From the NCBI GenBank assembly GCA_028826165.1, contig JAPDFW010000137.1:1-30000 (forward strand): 30,000 bases of DNA. Reading direction: 5' to 3'. Within the stretch, counting starts at the first letter, position 1, and each line of letters starts with the position of its first letter. The stretch comes from Anaeramoeba ignava. Lineage: Eukaryota > Metamonada > Anaeramoebidae. The position numbers and the translations under genes were made by a program. This document shows, piece by piece, positions 19,111 to 29,689 of this stretch. The notes beneath the pieces are model-generated. The model saw only the letters and a list, made by a program, of their open reading frames with translations, was not told where the DNA came from and did not search any database.

Positions 19111-22100
19111 ATGGGCAATACAGAAAAAACAGTTTTTAAATCTTCTCAAGTGAAGAAATATAGAAAAATCATTTCAAAAACAAAAAAATCAATTTTTGCT
19201 GTTGATTTTGGAGGGAATTTAGTGAGCTGTACAAAACAAATGACTGAAATTTTTGGAAATGAATTTATTAATGAATCAATTTGGAAATTTATTCCTAAGT
19301 TCCAAAGTCATGTTTCAATGGAATCTAGAAACTTTGCAGAATTTTTACTTGAAAAATTAAAGTTAATTTATATAAAAAAAAAAGAATAAAAGAAAAAGAA
19401 TAAAAAAAATTAAAATGAAATAAATTAGATCAAATAACCTTCCTATTTGGGGTTACAAATTTAAATTAAAAATAAAATTAAAAATAAAATTAAAATCTAA
19501 ATTAAAATCTAAATAAAATAAATTTTAAATTAGACAAACAAAAAGTATAATCACAATAAACTTCCTTTGGATTATAAATGATAAAGATCGTATTTGGAGT
19601 ACTTTAGATATATCTCTTCAACCTATAGGAAAAGAAAAACAAATTGTTCAATGCATTTATACTTCATGTTCAAAACCAGAAGAAATGAGTCAACTTCTTA
19701 AAAATGAAATTGAAAATTATAAAAAAGAAAAATTTACAAATCCAAATCAAATCAAATATTACACAAAAAGAATCCAACAACTCAAATTCGAAAAAAATCG
19801 ATTAGCACAAAAAGATCAAACAGGAGTGATCACGGAAAGCATTAAGGATATCAAAACGAAAATACAAAAAACGATTAGTGAAAAAGAACATCTTCAACAC
19901 CAAATTGATTCAACTTTCCAACTTATTGAACAAGAAGAGGCAAAATTACATTCCAAGGAATTCAACCAAAAAGTTATTCAGTTGAAAAGCGAAAAACAAA
20001 AACTCAAATTCGAAATCAAAAAATTTGCTGCAGAATCTCTTTTGGATCAAAATAAATTGGCAATCCAAAAAATCAAAGAAAGAATTGATGACCAACTCAT
20101 TTGCAACACAGATCTCAAATACAGACTCCAAACTGAACAGAAATTAAATGAGTATAATATGAATATTATCCAAAAAAATGTCAATAAAGATGATTTCGAT
20201 CAAATTTTGGAAATTTTAAATCAACAACTTGATTTAGTCAAGAAAGTTCTTGAAGAAGAAAAGAAAAAAAAGAAAATTGAGGATTTAAGGCAACAAATCA
20301 TTTTAGAGAAAAAGAAATTCAGGTTTCTATCTGAACAAAAAGAGGATTTTGTTTTGTATTCTACAGATATATTGAGCAATATTTCAATTAGTCGTTCAAG
20401 TGTTTGTGTTGAAAATTATTATTAATTTTTTATCAAAAAAGAAAACAAAACAAACAAAACAAACAAACAAACAAAATAATTTTGTTCATTTTATTTATTA
20501 ATTTTAAAATTAGACACAAGATTTCGAAACTACTTCTCATATTTCTGATGAACCAAGTGAAAAGAGCTTATCTTTTGAGTAAATATTTTATTAACAATTT
20601 TTATTAATTAATTTAATTTATTTAATTTTTAATTTTTATTTTTATTTTTTTTAGTTATGAAAAAGAAGATAAAGTAATTGATATTTTTTTGATCTTTATA
20701 ATTATAAATATAAAAATAAAAATAAAAATATATATATATAGGAATTTAACACATTGCAAGATATTTTGAAAGATAAATTTTCAGTTCAATTCTTTATTGA
20801 GTTTCTTGTTCAAGATTTTCGATTTGAATCCTTTTTATTTTATTTGGCTGTTTCTCAATTTGAAGAAGAAGAAAATGAAGATCATCAAGTACTTTTTAAA
20901 AAAGCTGATCAAATTTATAAAAAATTTATCAAATCAGATTCTTTATTTGAATTAAATATTCCACTTGAAAGAAGAACAGAAATTCGACAAAAAATTTTAC
21001 AAAATGAATTTGATAATCAACTTTTTACAAAAGTAAAAAAAAAACAACAAAACAATTTTATGATTAAATTTACAATTCTAAATTAAAAAATAAAATAAAA
21101 ATAAAGGAAAAACAAATGGTTCATCAAATTTTAATTGAAAAATTATTTCCTGAATTTAAAAACTCTGCACTTTTTCAAAGTTTGAAAACTTATTATGGAG
21201 AAAGAAACAAATTTTTAAGTTATAATGTTTGTTTCCAAAAATCAAAATTAAAATCAAAATTAAAATTAAAATCGAAATTAAAATTAAAATCAAAATCAAA
21301 ATAAAAATAAAATTAAAATTAATTTCAAAATCAAAATTAAAATCAAAATTAAAATCAAAATCAAAATCAAAATTAAAATTAAAATTAAAATTAAAATTAA
21401 AATAAAATTAAAATTAATTTCTTTCTTTTTAAAAAAATTTTTATTAGACTGGAATTTTAACTTTTGAAAGAAAGAAATCCAATGTTTTAAATTTAATAAC
21501 TCATTATCAAGAAAATTTACGATCACCAATGAAAATTTCAGAAAATTTAACTGAAATGGTGATAAATATTTGTAGTTCAAGATATTCAATTAGTACAGAA
21601 CAAATTGAATTAACTTCTTTAGCTGAATCATTAACATTTATGAAATTTTTATTATCATCTAGAAAACTTCAAAAAGTAAGAAAACACACAAAAGAAAAAA
21701 AGTGGAACAAAAATTTTTTTAAAATTAAATTTTCTCATTTTTCTTTTTTTTTGTAATAATAATAACAATGAAAATAATAATAATAATAATAATTAAGGCA
21801 AAAATCAAAAAATTACAACCTGAACAAAAAATACCTTTTTTTGTGAATATGTATAATGTTTTGTTATTTCATATTGCTGTTTTAAATTTAGCACCTAAAA
21901 GTCATGGACTTGAACAAAATGATTTTTTTCACTATAAATATAATATTGGAGGATTTGAGATGTCACTGAATGATATTAAAAATGGGATTTTACGCAAAAA
22001 TGAAAAGATGTTAGCATGTGTTAAAAGTGCAGAATTTGGGAAAGAATTAGTTGTTCCAAAATTTGATCCAAAAATTCATTTTGCGATGTTAACACTTGAT

Positions 22101-22536
22101 TCTCATACACCTATATTGAGGGTTTTGTATCAAGATACGTATGAAGTAGAGTTAGAAAATATGACGCAAGAATTTATACGTTCTCGGGTGATATTTAGTA
22201 CCAAAACGAAGAAAGTAAATATTTCCAAAAACAAATGATAAAAGATATCAAATTTTTTATTTTTAATTTTAAATTTTTTATTAGATTGTTTTACCGAAGT
22301 TGTTTCAAGAGTTTGATGTTGATTTTGGAGGGAATTGGAAATCAGTTGTGAGTTGGGTATCTCGATATTTGGAACAAAATGATCAAGTTAAAGAAATGGT
22401 TTCCAATCTTGATTCTTATGAAGTTAGATATGTAGCTCCAAAGAAGAGTCCTTTATTTATTTTTGACTCTTCTATGACTTCAGTTGATTTGACAGATTCT
22501 GATAGAAGTGAAGAATCTCAAATCAAAGAGATTTAA
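19111..22536 (+). CDS. PAS-like / coiled-coil / RGS / DUF547 protein
   Basis: Nine exons: 19111-19361, 19534-20401, 20514-20578, 20655-20673, 20742-21032, 21107-21226, 21448-21675, 21798-22214 and 22285-22536. All phases close, giving 836 aa. Residues about 25-140 look like a PAS fold (SIFAVDFGGNLVSCTKQMTE ... INDKDRIWSTLDISLQPIG). About 140-355 is a long coiled coil. An RGS domain spans about 402-525 (LQDILKDKFSVQFFIEFL, FESFLFYLAVSQFE, EIRQKILQNEFDNQLFTK). After a linker (PMKISENLTEMVINICSS) a DUF547 domain covers about 610-800 (IPFFVNMYNVLLFHIAVLNL, YNIGGFEMSLNDIKNGILR, HFAMLTLDSHTPILRVL). RGS domains speed GTP hydrolysis by Gα. The function of DUF547 is not settled. A sensor-plus-G-protein regulator is a reasonable inference. 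The end of exon 2 (GTTTGT donor) is the least certain join; an in-frame stop lies about 20 bases further on. The PAS call is tentative. Confidence 0.85.
20655..20673 (+). other. 19-nt exon of RGS-DUF547 gene
   Basis: This exon is bounded by TTTAG on the left and GTAATT on the right. It carries one base completing a codon from the previous exon plus six codons (DYEKEDK with the split residue). It is needed to keep frame between the exon ending at 20578 (phase 2) and the RGS exon beginning at 20742 (phase 0); joining those two directly would break the frame. Confidence 0.75.
21236..21415 (+). repeat. AAAATT/AAAATC hexamer repeat in intron
   Basis: Intron 6 of the RGS-DUF547 gene (21227-21447) is mostly AAAATT and AAAATC hexamers between a GTTTGT donor and a TTATTAG acceptor. 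The same hexamer family fills 27465-28010 and, inverted, the last 300 bases of the window. Confidence 0.85.
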
Positions 22537-22579
22537 AAAATTTTTTTTTCTAAATTTTTACATTTTTACATTTTTACAT

Positions 22580-24090
22580 TTTAATTTGTTTTATTTGAAG
22601 AAAATTGATTAAATTTTAAAAAGGATAAATTTATTTAAAAAGAATTAATTAAATTTATTTAAAAATAATTAATAAAATTTATTTAAAAATGATTGATTAA
22701 ATTTATTTAAAAATAATTAATTAAATTTATTTAAAAAGAATTAATTAAATTTATTAAGAAAGAGTTAATTAAATTTATTAAGAAAGAGTTAATTAAATTT
22801 ATTTAAAAAAAGTGGAACAAAAATTGATTAAATTTATTTAAAAATAATTAATAAGATTTATTTAAAAATAATTGATTAAATTTATTTAAAAATAATTAAT
22901 AAGATTTATTTAAAAATTGATTAAATTTATTAAGAAATGATTAATTAAATTTATTTTAGAAAGAGTTAATTAAATTTATTAAGAAAGAGTTAATTAAATT
23001 TATTTAAAAAGTGGAACAAAAATTAATTAAATTTATTTAAAAAAATAATTAATTAAATTTATTTAAAAATAATTAATTAAATTTATTTAAAAATAATTAA
23101 TTAAATTTATTTAAAAATAATTAATTAAATTTATTTAAAAATTAATAAGATTTATTTAAAAAGAATTGATTAAATTTATTTAAGAAAGAATTAATTAAAT
23201 TTATTTAAAAAGTGGAACAAAAATTAATTAAATTTATTTAAAAATAGTTAATTAAATTTATTTAAAAATAGTTAATTAAATTTATTTAAAAATAATTAAT
23301 TAAATTTATTTAAAAATAATTAATTAAATTTATTTAAAAAAATTAATAAGATTTATTAAGAAAGAGTTAATTAAATTTATTTAGAAATGATTAATTAAAT
23401 TTATTTAAAAAGAATTAATTAAATTTATTTAAAAATAATTAATTAAATTTATTTAAAAATAATTGATTAAATTTATTTAGAAATAATTAATAAGATTTAT
23501 TTAAAAATAATTAATTAAATTTATTTAAGAAAGAATTAATTAAATTTATTTAAAAAAATGGAACAAAAATTGATTAAATTTATTTAAAAATAGTTGATTA
23601 AATTTATTTAAAAATAATTAATTAAATTTATTTAAAAATAATTAATTAAATTTATTTAAAAATAATTGATAAGATTTATTTAAAAATAATTAATTAAATT
23701 TATTTAAAAATAATTGATTAAATTTATTTAAAAATAATTAATTAAATTTATTTAAAAATAATTAATTAAATTTATTTAAAAATAATTGATTAAATTTATT
23801 TAAAAATAATTAATTAAATTTATTTAAAAATAATTAATTAAATTTATTTAAAAAGTGGAACAAAAATTGATTAAATTTATTTAAAAATAATTAAATAAAT
23901 TTATTTAAAAATAATTGATTAAATTTATTTAAAAAGAATTGATTAAATTTATTTAAAAAGAATTAATTAAATTTATTTAAAAATAATTAATTAAATTTGT
24001 TTAGAAATAATTAATTAAATTTATTTAAAAATAATTAATAAGATTTATTAAGAAAGAGTTAATTGAATTTGTTTAGAAATGATTAAATAA
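22580..24090. repeat. 24-bp satellite with GTGGAACAAAAATT spacer units
   Basis: About 1.5 kb of a unit close to AATTAATTAAATTT plus ATTTAAAAAT (24 bases) in tandem. Variants include AAGAAAGAGTT, and GATT for AATT. At irregular steps a different unit containing GTGGAACAAAAATT is inserted (about 22812, 23011, 23212 and 23854, with an ATGGAAC variant near 23559). No gene is visible in this spacer between the RGS-DUF547 gene and the synthetase. Confidence 0.85.
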
Positions 24091-24159
24091 ATTGATTGAA
24101 AAGAATATTAATAAGATAAAATAATAATTAGTAATAAAAACGTTTTAATTAAATTTTTT

Positions 24160-24195
24160 TTTTTATTTTTTTTTTTCATTTTTTTCTTTTTAATT
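24160..24195 (+). promoter_or_regulatory. T-run/CA/T-run element upstream of seryl-tRNA synthetase
   Basis: TTTTTTTTCATTTTTTTC lies with its CA about 28 bases before the ATG at 24206, followed by TTTTTAATTAAAA. It is the same element as before the other genes. Confidence 0.45.
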
Positions 24196-24205
24196 AAAAA
24201 AAAAA

Positions 24206-27200
24206 ATGGTTGATATTAATCTATTTAGAGAAGAATATGGAGGAAATCCAGAAAAAATTAAAGAATCAATAAGAAAAAGATTCAAAGATGAAACGATTGT
24301 AGACGAAATAATAGCTATTGATAAACAATGGAGAACTGCACAATATGATACAGAACAACTTGCAGCACAACAAAAAACAATAAGTAAAAAAATTGGACAA
24401 AAAAAGAAAAACAAAGAAAACGTTGATGATGAAATGCAACAAGTGAGCATGATTATTGAGAAGAAAAAAGAACTTGAGAAAAATTCAAGTGAATTAAAAA
24501 ACAAATTGGATCAAATGATTTTGAAAGTGGGAAATTTAGTTGATGAAAGTGTACCTTTTGGAAAGGATGATTCATTCAATGAAACAGTATCAAAATGGGG
24601 AGAGATTAAAGAGAAAGATCCAAATCAAAAGCACCATCATGAGCTTTTGGTTATGATTGATGGATATAACCAAGAAAAAGGTGCGATTGTTGCTGGTCAT
24701 AGAGGTTATTATTTAAAAGGTTCTGCTTTTCTTTTGTCTCAAGCTCTTATTAATTATGGTCTGCAATTCTTAATCAAAAGAGGTTATGTTCCAATGCAAA
24801 CCCCTTATTTTATGAAAAAGAAATTAATGGCTCAAGTTGCTCAATTAGAAGATTTTGATGAGAGTCTTTATCAAGTATTTTCGAATTTCAATACAAAATA
24901 AATATCAATATCAATATCAATATCAATATCAATATCAATTTCAATATCAATATCAATATCAATTTCAATATCAATATCAATATCAATATCAATATCAATT
25001 TCAATATCAAATTCAATTTCAATATCAATATCAATTTCAATATCAATATCAATTTCAATATCAATTTCAATATCAATTTCAATTTCAATTTCAATTTCAA
25101 TTTCAATTTCAATTTCAATTTCAATTTCAATTTCAATTTCAATATCGAAATATCAATATCAATATATCAATATCAATATCAATTTCAATATCAAATATCA
25201 ATATCAATAAAAATATCAGTAAAAATATCAATATCAATATCAATTTCAATATCAATATCAATAGAAAATATCAATATCATTATCAATATCAATTTCATTT
25301 TTCAATTTTCAATATAATTAAATTTCAGTATCAATATCAATATCAATTTCAATTTCAATTTCAATTTCAATTCAATGAATCATATCCAATATCAATATCA
25401 TATCAATTTCCAATATCAAATATCATCAATATCAAATATCAATATAAATCAATATCAATATCAATAAAAAAAATATCAATTTTCAATTCAATTTCAGGTT
25501 TTATTTATCAATTTCAATATCTTTTCTTTATCAATTTCAATTTCAATTATCAATTTTCAATATCAATATCAATATCAAAAGAGGTTTCAATATCAATATC
25601 AATTTCAATTTCAATGAAAAAAAATCAATATCAATAATATGAAATGGTTCAATTTTGATCAATATCAATATCAATATTTTCAATATCAATAATATCAATA
25701 TCAATATCAATATATCATCAATATCATATCAATATCAATATCAATATCAATATAAATATATATCAATATAATTTCAATATCAATATCAATATCAATATCA
25801 ATTTCAATTTCAATTTCAATTTCAATATCAATTTCAATATCAATATCAAATCAATTTCAATATCAATATCAATATCAATATCATTATCAATATCAATATC
25901 AATATCAATTTTCAATTTCAATTTCATTTTCAATTTCAATTTCAATATCAATTTCAATATCAATATCAATATCAATATCAATTTCAATATCAATATCAAT
26001 TTCAATATCAATTTCAATATCAATATCAATTTCAATTTCAATATCAATATCAATATCAATTTCAATATCAATTTCAATTTCAATATCAATATCAATTTCA
26101 ATATCAATTTCAATATCAATTTCAATATCAATTTCAATTTCAATTTCAATATCAATTTCAATTTCAATATCAATTTCAATTTCAATATCAATATCAATAT
26201 CAATATCAATATCAATTTCAATATCAATATCAATATCAATATCAATATCAATATCAATATCAATATCAATTTCAATATCAATATCAATATCAATATCAAT
26301 ATCAATATCAATTTCAATTTCAATTTCAATATCAATATCAATTTCAATTTCAATATCAATATCAATATCAATATCAATTTCAATATCAATTTCAATTTCA
26401 ATTTCAAATTCAAATTCAATATCAATATCAATATCAATATCAATATCAATATCAATTTCAATATCAATATCAATATCAATATCAATATCAATTTCAATTT
26501 CAATTTCAATTTCAATATCAATATCAATATCAATATCAATATCAATATCAATATCAATATCAATATCAATATCAATTTCAATTTCAATATCAATTTCAAT
26601 ATCAATTTCAATTTCAAATTCAAAATTATTTAGGTAACAGGAGGAGGTGATGAAGATGAAGATGAAGATGATAAAGAAAAATATCTTATTGCAACAGCAG
26701 AACAACCATTAACAGCTCTTCATATTAAAGAATGGATTTCACCATCATTATTACCAATCAAGTAGTTTCAAATATTAATAATTTAAATAATTTTATTTAT
26801 AATTTTTATTTATTTATTAATAATTTAAATAATTTTTATATATTTTATTCAAATTTTTATTTATTTATTAAAGATATGCAGGATTCTCAACATGTTTCCG
26901 AAAAGAATCAGGATCATATGGAAAAGATACATGGGGAATATTTCGAGTTCATCAATTTGAAAAAGTAGAACAATTCTGCATTGTATCACCCAAAGAAGAT
27001 AGTTCAGAAAAAATGCATCAAGAAATGTTAAAAGTATCTGAAGAGTTTTATCAGAGCCTGAACATACCATATCGTGTAGTATTAGTAGCATCAGGGGAAC
27101 TTAATCAAGCGACATCAAAGAAATACGATTTAGAAGGATGGTTTCCAGGATTTCAAGAGTTTAGAGAACTTGTTTCATGCTCAAATTGTAAAGATTTCCC

Positions 27201-27444
27201 TTCTCGTAAATTGGAAATTCGTTTTGGCGAATCAAAAACTTCAAGAGAGAAGGAATATGTTCATATGCTTAATAGTACTCTTGTTGCTGCTCAACGTTGT
27301 CTTTGTTGTGTTCTTGAAAATTATTCTAATAATGATGGTATTGTTGTTCCTGATGTTTTACGTCCTTTTATGGGTGGTATTGATTTTATTCCTTTTGTTG
27401 CTAAACCTCCTTCAAAAGGAAAAGGTGGAAAAAAGAAGAAATGA
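24206..27444 (+). CDS. SARS1: cytosolic seryl-tRNA synthetase
   Basis: Three exons: 24206-24874, 26634-26761 and 26874-27444, giving 455 aa, close to other eukaryotic cytosolic SerRS. It charges tRNA-Ser with serine in the cytosol. Residues 1 to about 115 are the N-terminal tRNA-binding helical arm (MVDINLFREEYGGNPEKI, then a coiled coil). Class II motif 1 is near 178-215 (QALINYGLQFLIKRGYVPMQ). The serine-binding loop ATAEQ is at about 243-247, preceded by a Gly/Asp/Glu insertion (GGGDEDEDEDD) also found in eukaryotic relatives. Motif 2 begins FRKESGSYGKDTWGIFRVHQ near 274 with the ATP-binding Arg at 275. Motif 3 is LVAAQRCLCCVLENY with its Arg near 407. A Lys/Gly tail (KGKGGKKKK) ends the protein. 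Intron 1 is 1,759 nt of hexamer repeat; reading into it stops within 27 bases. Confidence 0.97.
24897..26625. repeat. TCAATA/TCAATT hexamer satellite filling SerRS intron 1
   Basis: About 1.7 kb of TCAATA and TCAATT hexamers make up nearly all of the first intron of seryl-tRNA synthetase. A less regular patch at about 25140-25760 carries slips and substitutions. Long open frames on both strands here (alternating Ile/Asp/Glu, Ile/Leu/Lys, Gln/Tyr/Phe) are artefacts of the six-base period. Confidence 0.95.
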
Positions 27445-27464
27445 ATATCCAAATTTAAAATTTA

Positions 27465-28015
27465 AATCAAAATTAAAATTAAAATTAAAATTAAAATTAA
27501 AATCAAAATCAAAATTAAAATTTAAATTAAAATTAAAAATTAAAATTAAAATTAAAATTAAAATTAAAATTAAAATTAAAATCAAAATTAAATTCAAAAT
27601 TAAAATTAAAATTAAAATTAAAATTAAAATTAAAATTTAAAATTAAAATTAAAATTAAAATTAAAATTTAAAATTAAAATTAAAATTAAAATTAAAATTA
27701 AAATTAAAATTAAAATTAAAATTAAAATTAAAATTAAAATTAAAATTTAAATTTAAAATTAAAATTTAAATTAAAATTAAAATCAAAATTAAAATTAAAA
27801 TTAAAATTAAAATCAAAATTAAAATTAAAATTTAAAATTAAAATTAAAATTAAATTAAAATTAAAATTAAAATTCATTTATAAAATCAAAATTAAAATCA
27901 AAATTAAAATTAAAATAAAAATTAAAATCAAAATTAAAATTAAAATTAAAATTAAAATTCAAAATTAAAATTCAAAAGAAATATCAAAATTAAAATCAAA
28001 AATTAAAATCAAAAT
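27465..28015. repeat. AAAATT hexamer repeat downstream of SerRS
   Basis: About 550 bp of AAAATT hexamers with AAAATC and AAATTT variants start about 20 bases after the synthetase stop codon. The gene's 3' untranslated region and polyadenylation site must lie in or next to it. It separates this gene from the convergent gene at 28141. Confidence 0.9.
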
Positions 28016-28140
28016 TTAAATTTAAACTTTTTTCAAAAGAAATAAATTTAGAATTTCTTTTAAATTTCTTTTAAATTTCTTTATTGATTTATTCTAAAAA
28101 ATTTGAAAGGAAAAAAACTATTTTTTTTTTCTAAATCTTT

Positions 28141-29531
28141 TCATTTTAAATTTTGTTCAAAACCTAAAGATTTCGCATCTAAAAAATTTAAATTAAAAAT
28201 TAATAATTAAATTAAAAATTAAAATTAAAAAAATTATTTTTACAAAGTGATTCAATTCCAATTCCAAAATTAGATTCTTTTGTAAATCGAACATTCGTTT
28301 CTAAAGAACAAAAACAAGGTTTGCATTTTATAGAAAATTGATTTGGAATTTGTTTTTTTGTTTCAAAAAGAAGAATATTTTGGAAATTTTGCCAAATATT
28401 TGAATTTTTTAAAATGATTGAAAGAGGATGATCATCAGAAACAATTTCTGATTTGAAACGGAAAATATTAAGAATTGAGATAATAAAAGCTGTAATTGCA
28501 TAATTTTTCTTTTGCTCTCGAATTTGTGTGAATTTTGAAATTAATTTTGAAATGAATGAAAGATCATTTAATAATAAATTGTATAATTCTTTAATATCCA
28601 TTTTAACAATTGCATCAATAATTCTGTAAAATTTTGTATGAAAAATTGTTGAATTTCTTTTTGAAGAAATTAATAAATAAAATAAGAAAATTTGGATTGA
28701 ATAATAAATTTTACGGATATGAAAAAAACCAATTAATTAATGTTTCCCAAACTTCCTTTTTAATTGATAATAAAAAAGAATCTTTTGGTGGAATTGAAGA
28801 TTGCATCTCATAATCAGCAACATTAGCAAAAATTTGGATCATTTTAAGATATTGTGGATTCAAAGAAATTGAAGAAGGAAAATTTTTTGGATTTTGTTCT
28901 TTTTGTGAATTAAGTTCAATTTTGTTCATTATAAAATCACTCAATTCAAGTATATGAATTTTCAAATTGCACATGATATCGTTTTTAATAAAGGAAAGTC
29001 TATTTTCAATACGAGGAGGAGTTTCAAAGATTTCTGAAAAATCAAAGAGTTGTTCTTGACTATAAAAAAATGTTTTAAAAATTAATTTAAATTTAAAAAT
29101 TTAAAAATTAATAAATTAATAAATTATAACCATTTCTCCAAAGTAAAACATAAAATATTCAAAAATTCATATGATTTTTGTTCAGAATATTTTTGAGTTT
29201 TGTTTGTTATAACTTCAAAAATTTTTTGTATTAAAAAAGGATGTTCTTTTTGGAAAGTATTTTGTAATAAAATTTGAGAATTTGGATCAAACATTAATTT
29301 GCTAATAACATTTATGAGGAAATCTGATAAACGACCAACATATTTAGCTAATTAAAAAATATATATATAAATAAATAATTTCGGAATTATTTGTTTAAAA
29401 ATTATACGTTTTTTATGGTAAATAATTTGAGAAAAAATATTTGGAATAAAAAGAATTGATTCGCTTGAAAGATATCTATAAACTTCAGTAAAAGTGGAAC
29501 GCATATTTGCATATTTGTTTTTGATTCCCAT
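28141..29531 (-). CDS. unidentified helical protein, 5' end uncertain
   Basis: Deduced join on the minus strand: 29531-29408, 29347-29131, 29059-28715, 28623-28244 and 28178-28141. All phases close, giving 367 aa from the ATG at 29531. I do not recognise it with confidence. It is hydrophobic and all-helical in character, with segments such as NMRSTFTEVYRYLSSESILF, VGRLSDFLINVISKLMFDP, VWETLINWFFSYPIIDAI and NYAITAFIISILNIF, so an ARM/HEAT-like fold is plausible. A faint resemblance to SAPS (PP6 regulatory subunit) proteins is only a guess. The last exon is just 38 nt (AKSLGFEQNLK). The frame stays open upstream of 29531 to at least 29588, where TCTCAG could be an acceptor. Upstream of that the sequence is a diverged duplicate with a stop in this frame, so the gene may have lost its true 5' end. 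One donor is GTTATA. Confidence 0.65.
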
Positions 29532-29675
29532 CTGGAAGAAGGTAAAAAGAGATTCATTGATTGGAGTTAAATGAGTAAAATGGAAATGCTGAGAAGAGAA
29601 TATTTGTTTTTGATTCCCATCTTTTGGAAGAAGGTAAAAAGAGATTCATTGAGTTAATTGAGGATAAAATGGAAA
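29511..29675 (-). repeat. imperfect 89-bp tandem duplication at gene 5' end
   Basis: Two copies of a coding-like segment are offset by 89 bases. Shared words include TTTTTGATTCCCATC (about 29518 and 29607) and AAGGTAAAAAGAGATTCATT. On the coding strand both spell NESLFTFFQ then MGIKNKY. The upstream copy has three extra bases before the shared ATGGGAATC and diverges at both ends, so only the copy nearer the gene reads on into the next exon. The outer copy looks like a decayed duplicate. Confidence 0.75.
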
Positions 29676-29689
29676 AAGAACTAATTATA

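Noticed and set aside
24855-26705. Open frames of 84 to 286 codons on both strands (QYQYQF, IDIEID, LILKLK)
   Set aside because: They are generated by the TCAATA/TCAATT hexamers in SerRS intron 1; exon 1 itself runs into a stop within 27 bases of the donor.
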